This document shows, piece by piece, positions 1-33,573 of a stretch of 64,000 nt of DNA. Both the position numbers and the translations under genes were made by a program. This stretch comes from Myxocyprinus asiaticus (Eukaryota; Chordata; Actinopteri; Cypriniformes; Catostomidae), in the NCBI RefSeq assembly GCF_019703515.2, contig NC_059368.1, positions 36,409,831 to 36,473,830 of the forward strand. The letters are read 5' to 3'. Positions within the stretch are counted from its first letter, which is position 1, and the number at the start of each line of letters is the position of its first letter. Under the pieces are notes generated by a model. The model saw only the letters and a program-made list of their open reading frames with translations, made no database searches and was not told the origin of the DNA.

Positions 1-787
1 TGGGTCACAGGTCTATTCGGACTGGGTCACGGACAGCAGGGAAAGAACAATGTCATGGTTCTCCCATTGAAGATATTTCGGCGGCCGCCCAAGTGATAGA
101 CTATTTAGGACTGCTGAGGCAGATTTAATGATAATCTCGCAATCAGCTAAAGACTTCTCATCTGTTCTCTGGCGTGCGCGTGCAACAACCGGGCTTCCCT
201 CGATATTGCGGAGCGCAGACCTCAAAACTGATGTGACCAATTTCAATTCTAGTGAGACCTTTCTAGTTTAAAGATTTACGGAGGAAGTCAAGTTGAACCT
301 CTCAAACAGTAGGCAGCCCTGACATGCCAAACAGCCCTGAGGACGAAAAGAGCAACACTGTGCTATGCGCTAATATTTCATTAAACATCACCTTTACAAA
401 ATTGTTTCACAATTTGACATGAGTAAAAGTAACTTATATTTGGACAAAATGTTATAGTTTCATATGAAATAATCTAAAGGTAGAATCTATTAGACCTCAT
501 TTTATATCAACAGTGGCAGTTGTAGTTAAAGTTTCAAGATGTGTTTCAGCTAGTATTTATTTTTTCATAAATACTATAATTTGTTATTATTATTATTATT
601 ACTATTATTTAAGACCTAGCTACTGACCTAACCATGGTAATGAGGAGCCTTTCCTCTTGAGTAATATGTATGTTCTGTTTGAAATTAGAAACAAACGGGA
701 TAATAATGGGCTCATATAAGTAAATATGCTCTTCAATTTTTAAAAGGGGGAGAGAAAACTTCCTGTCGCTTTTGTTGTTGACGTCAA

Positions 788-822
<35 letters not shown>

Positions 823-2347
823 CTGTTTTCACTCCTTTTAAGGACTGATAATAGTAATACTGTGCCATAAAAAAGTACCGTATACTGTGAAACCGTGATA
901 TTTTCGTACCGTGAAAATCTCATACCATTACAACCCTAGTGTATATGAAAGTCGATGTCATTTAAAATCTATAAACATGATCTGTGTGACTATTTTATTG
1001 AATTGTGTAATTTCTGTGCCACTAGTGTCACCAAATAGAATCGCAAAAAATGTATGATTGTTTTCAAACCGATTTCGCAAACATTCTCCCATCTGCCATT
1101 GGTCAGCAAACCAATTGTCCCAACCCAAACTCACTCCCAAGTAAAAATCCCATTCGTTTTTTTCCATGGACGAATTGATTTTTAACTATAACTAATAATC
1201 CTTTTAAAGACAGACCTACCATGAGCTCTGAGGATGTTAATCAATAGTATATGCTCTTGTGGAAGCCATCAGTCCATGTTATTTCAACTTCATTTGTTAA
1301 AAAGCATGTTGATTTGCGGAATTCCTGGTGAAGAACTACACTAACCATGAGGCTGAACAGAGATCCACCAATCAGAGAATCGCGGCAAACAGGGTCAAAA
1401 AGTTCAATCGAGTCTCTCTCTCTACACTCTAAAACTGCTTAAATATTTGTATATCTGAATATTTTGCAATAAGCTTAAAATTGATTGATTCTGTCCTTTT
1501 AATTAACAACTTTCAGTAATTTTATACTTTTCCATAGTTTTTAATCAGATTACATCATTCCCAGTGCTTCAGGGGGTTGTAGTTCTTGCCTTCGTACGTG
1601 GTCTTTTATCGGTGTACTAACTCAATTTTGACAATGTGTACTGTAGTTACCGCGTTTTGCCTTTGCACGGCAGTTTAATTGTCTCTGCATATTAAAATGG
1701 GTTTGGAGAAAGTATTTAAACACCAAGAAACTACACGCATCATCTTTAAGGACCACGCAGGAAAAACTCAGACAAGTTCGTTTGGAAACTGTCTGTCAGT
1801 AGCGCCGATGCCTATGACCTAATTTAATTACTGGCTTGGTGACATGGGATAATCCCCTGCAAATAGCAGGACAGACACACACACTTAAAGTAAGCCTCTC
1901 AGGATGGGTTTTTCTTTTTTTAGGAGCATATCCCTTGACGGATGACTCATTGACCATTACATTGGGCTCATTGACTGCCACGAATGTGGAAACATTGAAT
2001 AATGGCTGTGGTTTCATCCCTTCAGTTTGGAGCATCTACAACAGATTCTCTCTGATCACACTTTAAACTTTAGTTTTCCCTCAGAGAACACAGCTGAAAC
2101 TGTCTCCTTCAGTGTGAGTGCTCTTAAAGGGCCAGTCATGAATTGTGCATGGCAAATAGCACAGATATGAGAGATTTTCTCTGAACACCTCTGGACGTAA
2201 TGCTGAACACCTCTGGACTTGCATGCAAAACAATCTTTTGGCAAAAATCATAATCACGATTATTTTGGTCAATATTGAGATCACGATTATTTAACACGAT
2301 TACTCATTGACTTTGGAAACATCATGCATATATTGAACCTTTTAAAA

Positions 2348-2386
<39 letters not shown>

Positions 2387-3480
2387 TTTAACAGTGGATT
2401 TCCTTGAGTTTGAAATGTAACTGCACTGGGTTGGGGAGGAGGCTATTGTCATATGATACTTTGTTACATATGGTAGTCAAATAAAGAAAAGCCTCCATCT
2501 CCATAATTTACAGCAGGGGTGCTCACACTTCTATGGAATAAGGTCTACTTTTTCATCATGTTTTTGCTGCAAAATCTACCATGTACAATAAATGCTATAC
2601 ATTATCACAATACCAAAATTTCAGTAGTCAGTAGTAAAATTTGACGATTCTCAATACCAGCTTCAATACCACAACAAATAATAACACTAACTAATATGTT
2701 AATTATGGAAGAATGGTTTCAAGTTCTTAATTATTAAAGACTAGTAAACAGTCAGTGATAAAATAACAATAAAAAAACAGTTATGAATAGAAATAGATGA
2801 ACAAAAAATACAAATTAAGAAAATTCAGTTTTTTTTTTTAACAGCTTTAAAAGTTTTTAACAGCAGTAGGCTATCAAGTATTCAAGGAAACATTCAGAAT
2901 GAAATGCAACATAAAATTACTACTTGTCTTCACTGTATGATTATAATACATTAATACTTTTTAAAACTACTAAAGTTACCCAGTCAAGAGCAGTGAGTGT
3001 TTTCTCATGACACACTACACTAGACGGCAGCAGGTCTATTAACTTACATTCACACTTACAAGTCCGACATTTTAATACAAATCTGCTTTTTTCTCCACTG
3101 TTTACGTTCACTTTAGACGTCACTCTGTTTACATGAATACCTCACCAAGACGGGCATTTTGGCGGAATTTTTAAATATATTTGACCGTTCAGACATTTTC
3201 GGAACACGCGCATGTTCAGCACACACACATACACCACCTGCCAATTAAACAGGGTGCAGCTGTTATTAGATCGCTAGCGAATTATAAAAATATGTGCTCT
3301 GGATTACTTTCAACAGCAGAATAAAGGCCCAAACGTACTTCAAGCAAGTACGCGAACGCAGACGCACCTTGCTACGCAAGCTCGATTCCACGTGTCATCG
3401 CATAGTGCAATGTGTCAGCACTCAATTCATAACCCAACGCATGTACGCGCTGCATTCTCTGCGTTGCCGCAAGGGGCGCA
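1..3480. other. No gene recognised; repeat-rich flank
   Basis: The first ~50 bases resemble 23782-23830 (shared GGACAGCAGGG core), so an interspersed repeat crosses the left edge. Bases 965-1165 resemble 17120-17250 in the same orientation. A poly(A) tract occupies about 788-818 and an (AT)n tract 2349-2381. A hAT-like end (TTACAACCCTA) sits near 925. I see no ezrin exon here, although ERM exons 1-2 would be expected on this side. Confidence 0.5.
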
Positions 3481-3518
3481 TGAGCAAATGTTTTTTTTTT
3501 TTTCAGTCAACAACTGTC

Positions 3519-3802
3519 ATGGCAGAGCAGCAATTTGAGGAGAGTCTTTCCGAATAAGTTATACAAACATATTTACGACCCCCTCGTCCCCTCTTCATTC
3601 GAATAAAACAGTGATTGAAAATGCTTGGCAAGAAATTGCAGCTTCCCTAAATTCTGATAATGATACTGTAAAGAGAAAGTGGAAACAACTACAGGACCGA
3701 TTTGTCCAAGCCAGGAAGAAATGGAAAGGCGTCCGCAGCGGAGATGCCGCAACTAGCTATGGATATCCTGTCATTTTGGACTTTATTGGGATTACTTTTT
3801 GA
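3519..3802 (+). pseudogene. Harbinger-type MADF/Myb-SANT-like protein remnant
   Basis: MAEQQFEESLSE, then in a shifted frame LYKHIYDPLVPSSFE, then VIENAWQEIAASLNSD and KRKWKQLQDRFVQARKKWKG together resemble a MADF DNA-binding domain, the accessory protein type carried by PIF/Harbinger transposons. At least one frameshift and a stop break it, and it is truncated after about 85 residues. No DDE transposase partner was seen nearby. Confidence 0.6.
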
Positions 3803-5090
3803 CTTCATAAAACACCGGACCACAGAGTAAAAGGTTCGTGATTCGGTAGTGTTGTTTAAATGTGACTGATCATAAGAACGTATTATTATAGTTATTAAAA
3901 GCAAACTTCAATGAATACCCCTAGCATACCTGTAAAAATTACCCCCCCCCCCCCATATGAATGCAAATTACTATTACCAAGTTATATTAAATTTTAGAGG
4001 CATGGAATAGTGCTGAAGACTCAATGACTTTTTCTTCAAATTGCTTCCTTAAAAATATACTCACTCCTCTGACCACTAGTGACCTCAATCCTTTGCTAAG
4101 CTCCACCTGCTTTGGTAACTGTTGCTTGCTGTTGACAAACTTTACAGGGCATCCCATATGAATGAATTGGATACATTGGATTTCCCATTAATGTGCTTAT
4201 AAAGTGGTAAAACAATTTTTAATTAATATTTGTATGTGTGCTAGAATGGAGTGTGACTGCAAAGCATTTTGATCTGCTGTTTTTCCTTTAAAGAACTGTT
4301 AAATTACGTAGAAACATGATTTAAAACTATGGAGATTGCCTGTTTAGAATCAAGGCAAACAAGGGAGTTATCACAGTCAATTGAAAAGTTAAAAGTATCA
4401 TTTGATAGGAATTACAACTGATAACATTGTAAGTGAACAGAACTGATCCTAATGTTTTTACATCACAGTCACTATGGTACTGTGAACACTTTAGTTACTG
4501 TCACCTTTACTATCATTTGAATTGATGCGTAAATGAATTAATGTTGGTTATTAATTTACCTTGGTGCAAATGTAGGTGTCCTTACTGAAGTCTTATACTG
4601 TATATTCATAATCCAGACTCTGCACTTCTCAAGATTCTTAAGATTTGGAAAAGCTAAAACAAAATACTGTATGTATTAGGGGTGTAACGCTTCTTGGTAA
4701 AAACCCGAACCATTTGGTTTGCCACCCACAGTTTGGTAAGCATTGGCACCGCGGTTCACCAAGTTTAATGACGCATCTGGTGCACAAGGTTTGGCTAAGA
4801 AAACAAAGCGTCAAATACAACCTCCTGTAATGCACCTGTATGGCTCTGTAGATGGACTCGCTCTGACTGTGTTTCACTTGGGTCAACTTGATGACATCGC
4901 ATTTCTGCACGCTTTGTGTGTAGTTGAAAACGGCAAGTAGAGAAAATGAGCCGCTGGTGGAGAAGCCCACTGCGAGGGTTTAAAATAGGCAAGCGAATTC
5001 TTCCTGTTTCCTCGCGCGGCTGTAATTGATCACGCACGTAAGAGTCAGTAATGGCTTTGATTTAATGGCATTAAAATGCAATTATAGTAA
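3803..5090. other. No gene recognised
   Basis: AT-rich DNA with a poly(C) tract near 3943-3955. A hAT-like terminus (TAGGGGTGTAAC) begins near 4677, and the GC-richer stretch to about 5040 may be its body; the other end was not found. Confidence 0.35.
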
Positions 5091-5092
5091 TA

Positions 5093-5989
5093 CAGTTGAA
5101 GTCAGAAGTTTACATACACCTTAGCCAAATACATTTAAACTCAGTTTTTCACAATTCCTGACATTTAATCCTAGAAAACATTGCCTGTCTTCGGTCAGTT
5201 GGAAGACCCATTTGCGACCAAGCTTTAACTTCGTGGCTGATGTCTTGATGTTGCTTCAATATATCCACATAATTTTCCTTCCTCAAGATGTCATCTATTT
5301 TGTGAAGTGCACCAGTCCCTCCTGCAGCAATGCACCCCCATGCTTCACGGTTGGGATGGTGTTCTTCGGCTTGCAAACCCTTTTTCCTCCAAACATAATT
5401 ATAGTCATTATGGCCAAACAGTTCAATTTTTGTTTCATCAGACCAGAGGACATTTTTCCAAAAGTAAGATCTTTGTCCCCATGTGCACTTGCGAACTGTA
5501 GTGTGGCTTTTTTATGGAAGTTTTGGAGCAGTGGCTTCTTCCTTGCTGAGCAGCCTTTCAGGTTATGTCAATATAGGAATCTGAAGTTTTGGCTTATTTC
5601 TTTTGAATTTCCCATGATGTCAAGCAAAAAGGCACGGAGTTTGAAGGCCTTAAAATACATCCACAGGTACACCTCCAATTGACTCCAATTAGTTAATTAA
5701 CCTATCAGAAGCTAATTACCTAAAGGCTTGACATAATCTTCTGGAATTTTTGCTTAAAGGCACAGTTAACTTAATGTAAACTACTGACCCACTGGAATTG
5801 TGATGTAGTCAATTAAAAGTGAAACAATCTGTCTGTAAACAGTTGTTGGAAGAATTACTTGTGTCATGCACAAAGTAGATGTCCTAAACGACTTGCCAAA
5901 ACTATAGTTTGCTAATATGAAATCTGTGGAGTGGTTGAAACATTTGTTTTAAACTAAGTGTTGAACAGTTGAACTTCTGACTTAAGCTG
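5093..5989 (-). mobile_element. Sleeping Beauty-type Tc1 element, internally deleted
   Basis: The left end CAGTTGAAGTCAGAAGTTTA and the right end (TGACTTAAGCTG) form the inverted termini of the Sleeping Beauty/salmonid-type Tc1 group, bordered by TA on both sides. The minus strand carries an interrupted transposase piece (5149-5376 includes GCIAAGGTGALHKIDDI and RKENYVDILKQH). The catalytic DDE set is incomplete, so the copy cannot be autonomous. Length 897 bp against roughly 1.6 kb for full elements. Confidence 0.85.
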
Positions 5990-6282
5990 TATATCGATAA
6001 TTAATCATTTACGCCGACATCACCCAGGGAAATATATCGCACGGCGTGCACAGAGCCTCAGGTGAGCCGAAACTGCACACATTCCCTTCCGTTTTTAAGC
6101 AGGCACACTGCTAATTCGGACAGGCATGAAACAATAACTAAAGCACTTAGGGTGTTCATGTGGGATTTCCACGTATGATTAAAATACTCGAGCCGCATTA
6201 TCACAACATCCCTTCTCGTATCCATTTTAATAGCAAGGTTATTCCATCAATAGTGATGTACAACTTGTGAATTGTGAATATA

Positions 6283-7418
6283 CAGTGCATCCGGAAAGTA
6301 TTCACAGCGCTTCACTTTTTCCACATTTTGTTATGTTACAGCCTTATTCCAAAATGGATTAAATTCATTATTTTCCTCAATTCTACAAACAATACCCCAT
6401 AATGACAACGTGAAAGAAGTTTTTTTGAAATCTTTGCAAATTTATAAAAAATAAAAAACGAAACAAATCATATTTACATAAGTATTCACAGCCTTTGCCA
6501 TGACACTCAAAATTGAGCTCAGTGAGTGCATCCTGTTTCTACTGATCATCCTTGAGATGTTTCTACAACTTGATTGTAGTCCACCTGTGGTAAATTCAGT
6601 TGATTGGACATGATTTAGAAAGGCACACACCTGTCTATATAAGGTCCCACAGTTAATCAGATATGGTTAGACAGAGCATGTCAGAGCACAAACCAAGCCA
6701 TGAAGTCCAAGGAATTGTCTGTAGACCTCTGAGACAGGATTGTATCGAGGCACAGATCTGGGGAAGGGTACAGAAAAATATCTGCAGCATTGAAGGTCCC
6801 AATGAGCACAGTGGCCTCCATCATCTGTAAATGGAAGAAGTTTGGAACCACCAGGACTCTGCCTAGAGCTGGCCGCCCGGCCAAACTGAGCGATCGGGGG
6901 AGAAGGGCCTTAGTCAGGGAGGTGACCAAGAACCCGATGGTCACTCTGACAGAGCTCCAGCGTTTCTCTGTAGAGAGAGGAGAACCTTCCAGAAGAACAA
7001 CCATCTCTGCAGCACTCTACCAATCAGGCCTGTATGGTAGAGTGGCCAGACGGAAGCCAATCCTCAGTAAAAGGCACATGACAGCCCGCCTGGAGTTTGC
7101 CAAAAGGCACCTGAAGGACTCTCAGACCATGAGAAACAAAGACTGAATTCTTTGGCCTGAATGGCAAGCATCATGTCTGGAGGAAACCAGGCACTGCTCA
7201 TCACCTGGCCAATACCATCCCTACAGTGAAGCATGGTGGTGGCAGCATCATGCTGTGGGGATGGTTTTCAGCGGCAGGAACTGGGAGACTAGTCGGGATC
7301 GAGGGAAAGATGAATGCAGCAATGTACAGAGACATCCTTGATGAAAACCTGCTCCAGAGTGCTCTGGACCTCAGACTGGGGTGAAGGTTCATCTTCCAAC
7401 AGGACAACGACAAAAATT
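6283..7418 (+). mobile_element. Tc1-like element, 3' truncated
   Basis: The left terminus CAGTGCATCCGGAAAGTATT follows a TA. A transposase reading frame (6790-7146) has the helix-turn-helix and GRPAKLSDRGRRAL motif; after a frameshift near 7145 the DDE region resumes with [20 protein letters not shown] and FQQDND at about 7400, where the element stops abruptly. The third catalytic residue and the right terminus are missing. Confidence 0.85.
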
Positions 7419-7499
7419 AACCATGGTTTTACTATAGTAATATTGTAGTAACCATGACTGCTGTCACCATGGTTTTCTTAGCAGAAATCATGGTTTTGA

Positions 7500-7610
7500 A
7501 ACATTTAATCAGAATGAGCTTTATTGCCAAGTATGCTTACACATACAAGGAATTTGTCTTGGTGACAGAAGCTTCCAGTGCACAAACAATACAACAACAA
7601 GACAGAGATA
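7500..7610 (+). repeat. Interspersed repeat, class unknown
   Basis: The stretch containing GCTTTATTGCCAAGTATG and ACATACAAGGAATTTGTCTT resembles a repeat that is widespread in teleost genomes. I cannot assign it to a superfamily. A hAT-like terminus TAGGGATGCACCGAT begins immediately after, at 7619. Confidence 0.4.
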
Positions 7611-8279
7611 ATAAAAATTAGGGATGCACCGATTCGATACCTGAATCGGTATCGGCTCCGATTTAGATGGATCGGGTATCGGTCCGAGCAAGATCCAAAT
7701 CCGATACTGTGTGTTAGTCATGTTCGTTCCTGTCTAGCTCCAAAAATGACACAAAAGAACCATAAAAACACCACTGAAGTAGTTAATATGACTCGTGCAT
7801 TTTATTCAAAGCCACCTGAAGATGTGCGATAGCTCTGTGAATCACAAAAGGCTGTGTTTAATAAGTAAATATATAATATGCATGTGCAGCACCAGCACGC
7901 TGTTGAATGGCGCTGCTCTGTTTACACACACATTCACGCCTATTTTTAGCCTTCAAGCGTTGTGCAACATTTGAGTGCTACTCACGAACAACATCTCACA
8001 TGTAGATGTTCAATAGTTCGGTTCACTTATAATATGCATTTAGAACAGTGCCGAAGGTAGATTTTACTAGAATTTGAATAAGAAGCATCGAATTAAACTA
8101 CTGTGAACTTGCCTACAAACAGACACATACAGGACTTCCTGGAGAGTTCAGAATGTCAAAGTAAAAGCCCAAGGGTTTTAAAGTTAAATGTGCATGACTG
8201 AAATATATTACTGTTGTATTTAAAATTCTAAAAGTCAATAATAATGTATTATTCAAATATATTCAAAAATATGTCTTCA

Positions 8280-8800
8280 AAGACAAAGGACAACTGGCTC
8301 TAACAAGGACAGAAAGAGATGTGGAAGGACCAGATGTACAACTAAACAAGAGGATAAGTACATCAGAGTCTAGTTTGAGAAATAGATGCCTCACATGTCC
8401 TCAGCTGACAGCTTCATTGAATTCTACCCACTAAACACCAATTTCATGTACAACAGTAAAGAGAAGACTCAGGGGTGCAGGCCTTATGGGAAGAATTGCA
8501 AAGAAAAAGCCACTTTTGAAACAGAAAAACAAAAAGAAACAGTTCGAGTGGGTAAAGAAACACAGACACTGAACAACAGGTAATTGGAAAAGAGTGTTAT
8601 GGATCTTAACCCCATTGAGCTTTTGTGGGATCAGCTAGACTGTAAGGTGCATGAGAAGTGCCCGACAAGACAGCCTGAGAATCTGGACAAACTGACAGCT
8701 AGAATGCCAAGGATCTGCAAAGATGAGAAAGCAAACTCTTTTCTGATAATATGGTGGATGGCAATGGTTGCTAAGTTTGGAGTGGTCAGTAAAGTTTAAG
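8280..8800 (+). mobile_element. Tc1-like transposase fragment, internally deleted
   Basis: Successive reading frames resemble a Tc1 transposase: KQEDKYIRVSSLRNR, KKKPLLKQKNKKKQFEWVKK, then from 8599 MDLNPIELLWDQLD, the region around the third catalytic residue. The middle of the catalytic domain is absent at the join near 8595. No termini were found. Confidence 0.7.
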
Positions 8801-10450
8801 GGTTTTCGATATCGATTTCCTGTGGAAGGACTACATCTAGCCAGTTAAGCTTTAAAAATGCTTTTTAAAAACCTTTTGAGCTTTAAAGTTCAGAAAGTTC
8901 CAGATGGCAGATGCTCTCTCTGGTCCGCTCAATAGCCACCTGAGGGTGTTTTTTTTTTTTTTTTTGTGTGTGTGTTATTCATCATGAACATGCATTAATA
9001 ATGTACCACGACACTTGTACTAGCTCAAGTCTATTTATTTTCGTATTTATTTTTATTCACAGTATAGTGTAGATGGACAGGAAATGATAAGAGGGGGAAT
9101 GGGACTGGGAAATGTCAATAGCCGGCTTCGACACTCATCGCCCACATGGGCAACATCGCTCAATATGTTGACGCATGTGCTACCCGCTATGCTGCGTCTC
9201 CGAAACTAGCTCAACTCTTTGTAAACTCTCTGAAGTTAAAGCAGGTTTATTTCTGTCAAATCAGTTTTGAAGTGAATTTTGAATGTACATTTCTTCAGTG
9301 TAGTTGGACTGGAAGCTGTTGGTAGCAAGACTATCCACTAAATGAGGCTAGAACATTCTGATGCTTTCTCACATCCACCCCTGGAAAAGCTTATGAGTGC
9401 GGATGAGCTAATGACCAATTTAGTGAACGGATGAAGGCTGCTCAGTCTGCTTTTTGTTTGGAACCATTGGAGATGTATTTTAATATGCACATTTATATTA
9501 TTTTCACAGCTGTAACCAGCCAGTGCTGTTGTGTGTTTTCAATGCACCAAACAGTCATAAACCAGTCAGCTACAGTTTAATAATGTATTCATTAGGGCTG
9601 GGCATTGATACAGATTATTTGATTCCAATTCAAAGTTTTCATTTTGAGATCGATTCAAATGGGTATATTTAAGATATAATGTCCATTTTGCTTACATTTG
9701 CTTTTCTCCCAGATAATTCTGTTAATTATAACAGCGAAATTCTACCTAGCTGCATTACGGAATTATCAGTTTTACTAACATTTTATTTTATTTTATTTTT
9801 CATCATTGGTCACTTTTTAAAAATGAACAAATCCATGTATTCAGTCAATAAATACGTTATTATATTATTATTTTTTGTTACATGTTTGTTTAATTGCATA
9901 ATTTGTGCTATTTACAAGTGTTTACATTGATTTGTTGAACTCCTGCTGAAACCAGTACTGTCTCTTTAAGAAAACCGGCATTTCTGCAAAGAGCGTCTGT
10001 AGAACAGACACATTTGAACGAGAGACTCGAACGGCTTTATCTCGTCTGTGCTATGTATGATTAGAATTTAAAAGTTTATTTTTAGTTTTTGATCAACAAC
10101 TGACTGTAGAGAACAGAAAGGGTATTAAATAAGACATTACTCAATGACAAATGGGATCGGATTTGTTTGTAAATGCGTGATTTCCTCTCATTCTAGTCGA
10201 GTGTTGCACATAAAGATCGATCGATCTTGGGATTTAAGAATCGATATCGAGTTTGTTTAAATGAAGTTCGCGATGCATCAAAATCAATAAATATTCTTAC
10301 CACAATATTCTTAGTCAATATTCTTACCACCACTATTCATTCAGACTTCCAGTAAAAGGTTTGGACACACTTGACTGATTTTAAGTTTCTCATCTTAAAA
10401 ACCTGTTTTAAAGGCTTATGCTTAAATATGTGAAATCACTGACTTCAATT
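8801..10450. other. No gene recognised
   Basis: A T-run lies at about 8949-8965. A hAT-like terminus (TAGGGCTGGGC) begins at 9593 and a region rich in ATCGAT near 10210-10275 resembles 31140-31180. A Tc1-like terminus (GGTTTGGACACACTTGA) is at about 10360. Confidence 0.35.
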
Positions 10451-10454
10451 TGTT

Positions 10455-10882
10455 ACTTTTTTTTTTTTATTTGGAATGCCCAATGCACTCATGCACAATG
10501 CAATTAAGTCCTCGTGGCGGCGTAGTGACTCATCTCAATCCGAGTGGCGGAGGACGAATCTCCGTTGCCTCCTCGTCTGAGACCATCAATCCACGCATCT
10601 TATCAAGTGGCTTGTTGAGCGTGTTACCGCGGAGACATAGCGTGGAGGCTTCACGTTACTCTCCGTGGCGTCCACACACAACTCACCACGTACCCCACTG
10701 AGAGCGAACCACATTATAGCGACCACGAGGAGGTTACCCCATGTGACTCTACTCTACCTAGCTACCGGGCCAATTTGGTTGCTTAGGAGACCTGGCTGGA
10801 GTCACTCAGCACGCCCTGGATTTGAACTTGCGACTCCAGTGGTGGTAATCAGCATCTTTACTCGCTGAGCTACCCAGGCCCC
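10455..10882 (-). repeat. tRNA-derived SINE
   Basis: Read on the minus strand it begins GGGGCCTGGGTAGCTCAGCG, an A-box-like start, followed by AGTTCAAATCC, a B-box-like sequence about 40 bases on, and ends at a poly(A) tract (T-run 10458-10470 on +). This is an internal Pol III promoter organisation. A 3'-truncated relative lies at 30661-30820. It ends 84 bp before the first visible ezrin exon. Confidence 0.75.
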
Positions 10883-10966
10883 ACTTCACAGTTTTGATGA
10901 CTTAACTATTTTTCTAAAATGTTGAAAATATTTATTGTGTTCTAAAATGTAATATTTTCCTTACAG

Positions 10967-31972
<21,006 letters not shown>

Positions 31973-33573
31973 AATATTCAGACCAGGAAATTAGACTTTG
32001 GTAGTAAAGGAAGCAATGAGTCTCTTAAGTCCTTGTCTGGTTTTTTCTGTCCCTACTTCTGAGTGGTCAATGCAAGAGTCATAACCTGCGTACAGCACAC
32101 TTTTCAAATGCAACACAGCTCTGATTAGGTAGATTTGGAGAAGACTGGTTCAGCGCACTAAAATCTGAATGAAAACTATTTAAAATTCACAAGGATTATT
32201 ATTACATTTAATATAACTCCACACAGATAAAGATGTTTACCCCTTAATGGCATAGATCGTATTTCACAAGCACAAACCACTGACTTTTTCACAGGCTGTA
32301 TTGAAATAAATCTGTTTTTGCCATGAAAATATGAAACTCCATATTTCTACACACGTGCCAACAATGCATCCCCTTTTGTTATTTACATGATTGTTTGAAA
32401 TTCAGTAAACTGACTAAATTACAGTTTTAACCAGTTTTGGGTTGTAATAAGGCATTGATTTTGAAGTGTATATATATTGATAATGACACACTCAGCGCAG
32501 GGCTTGGCAGTATGATCTTAAAACATATGTAATGTCCTATATTAAAACTTTCATTCATGTTGAATATGCATTTTACTAGACAATTTATTATAGTGTATTT
32601 ATTCTGTCTTTGGGTTATTTAAGAAGGTAATTGGGTAGATTAATTATTTGAAGAGATTCATATGCAAGTTTTTATATATATATATTAAAATGGATGTTAA
32701 ATCATTAGATATCATACATTAGATACAAACTGATTTTTTTTTATATATTTTTATATTTACTCATGACTTTCAGCTAGTTATTAAATGTTTAGATTGTCAT
32801 CACAGTGTGATAAAGGAAGATATGTTTTCAGAAACTATCTTGCCTTTTATCTTAATATGGATCTGTATGGCTTTTAAGTGCTAAATTGTCAGCACTGGGA
32901 ATAGAGAGTTTACCAGCAATTAGATATTGTCCTAATATAGCACAAATTAAGACCCCATTCTGCTGATGTGACTAAATGTAAACTATATTCAACAATACAG
33001 TTGAAGAAATTAAGCATTTTAAGTTTGACACAATATGACCATTTAGTAAATTGTTTCTTTTATGATGCCTGTAACAATGCCATGCCACTTACAGAAAAAT
33101 CTAATATTTTTGTTGATAAATCTTTTACAATTTTTACCACTGTTACAACACTGTTAATTCATTATTTGATTATGCTCTGTCAAAATCGGCTGTTTTACCC
33201 ACTATTTGTAAATTCATACACTAAAAGGCTGTTCACATTATGCTTAACCCAAAGTTTCACACTTGTAATTATGAAAAGAGGTTAGCCCCGCTTTTAACCT
33301 AGGGTTGAAAATGACAAAGTTCAAAAGGCCTTTATTATATATACACAAACACACTCATTTTAAGAGTTACACATTTCAATTTCATAACAAAATTGAATTC
33401 AGTAATCTTGAATATAATAAAATCCTAAATATTTGAGTTAATTTACTTAATTTCAATTTGATGTAATTGTTATAAAAGTATAAATATTAAAAATAGGATA
33501 AAATATGTTTGTTTTTTTATATAGATATATATTGTGTGCATATGTGTATGTATATACTGTATATCTATATATA
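31973..33573 (+). other. ezrin 3' UTR and downstream flank
   Basis: No gene is recognised here. The first part must be ezrin 3' UTR. AATAAA-type hexamers occur (for example near 32303 in GAAATAAATC and near 33418), but I cannot say which polyadenylation signal is used. The stretch is AT-rich and ends at the Tc1 copy at 33574. Confidence 0.5.

Noticed and set aside
13..246. 77-codon minus-strand frame as a gene
   Set aside because: No domain is recognised and part of it lies in a repeat also seen near 23782.
10800..10882. A functional tRNA gene
   Set aside because: Only the A- and B-box-like sequences fit; the rest cannot form a cloverleaf and the sequence recurs with a SINE body.
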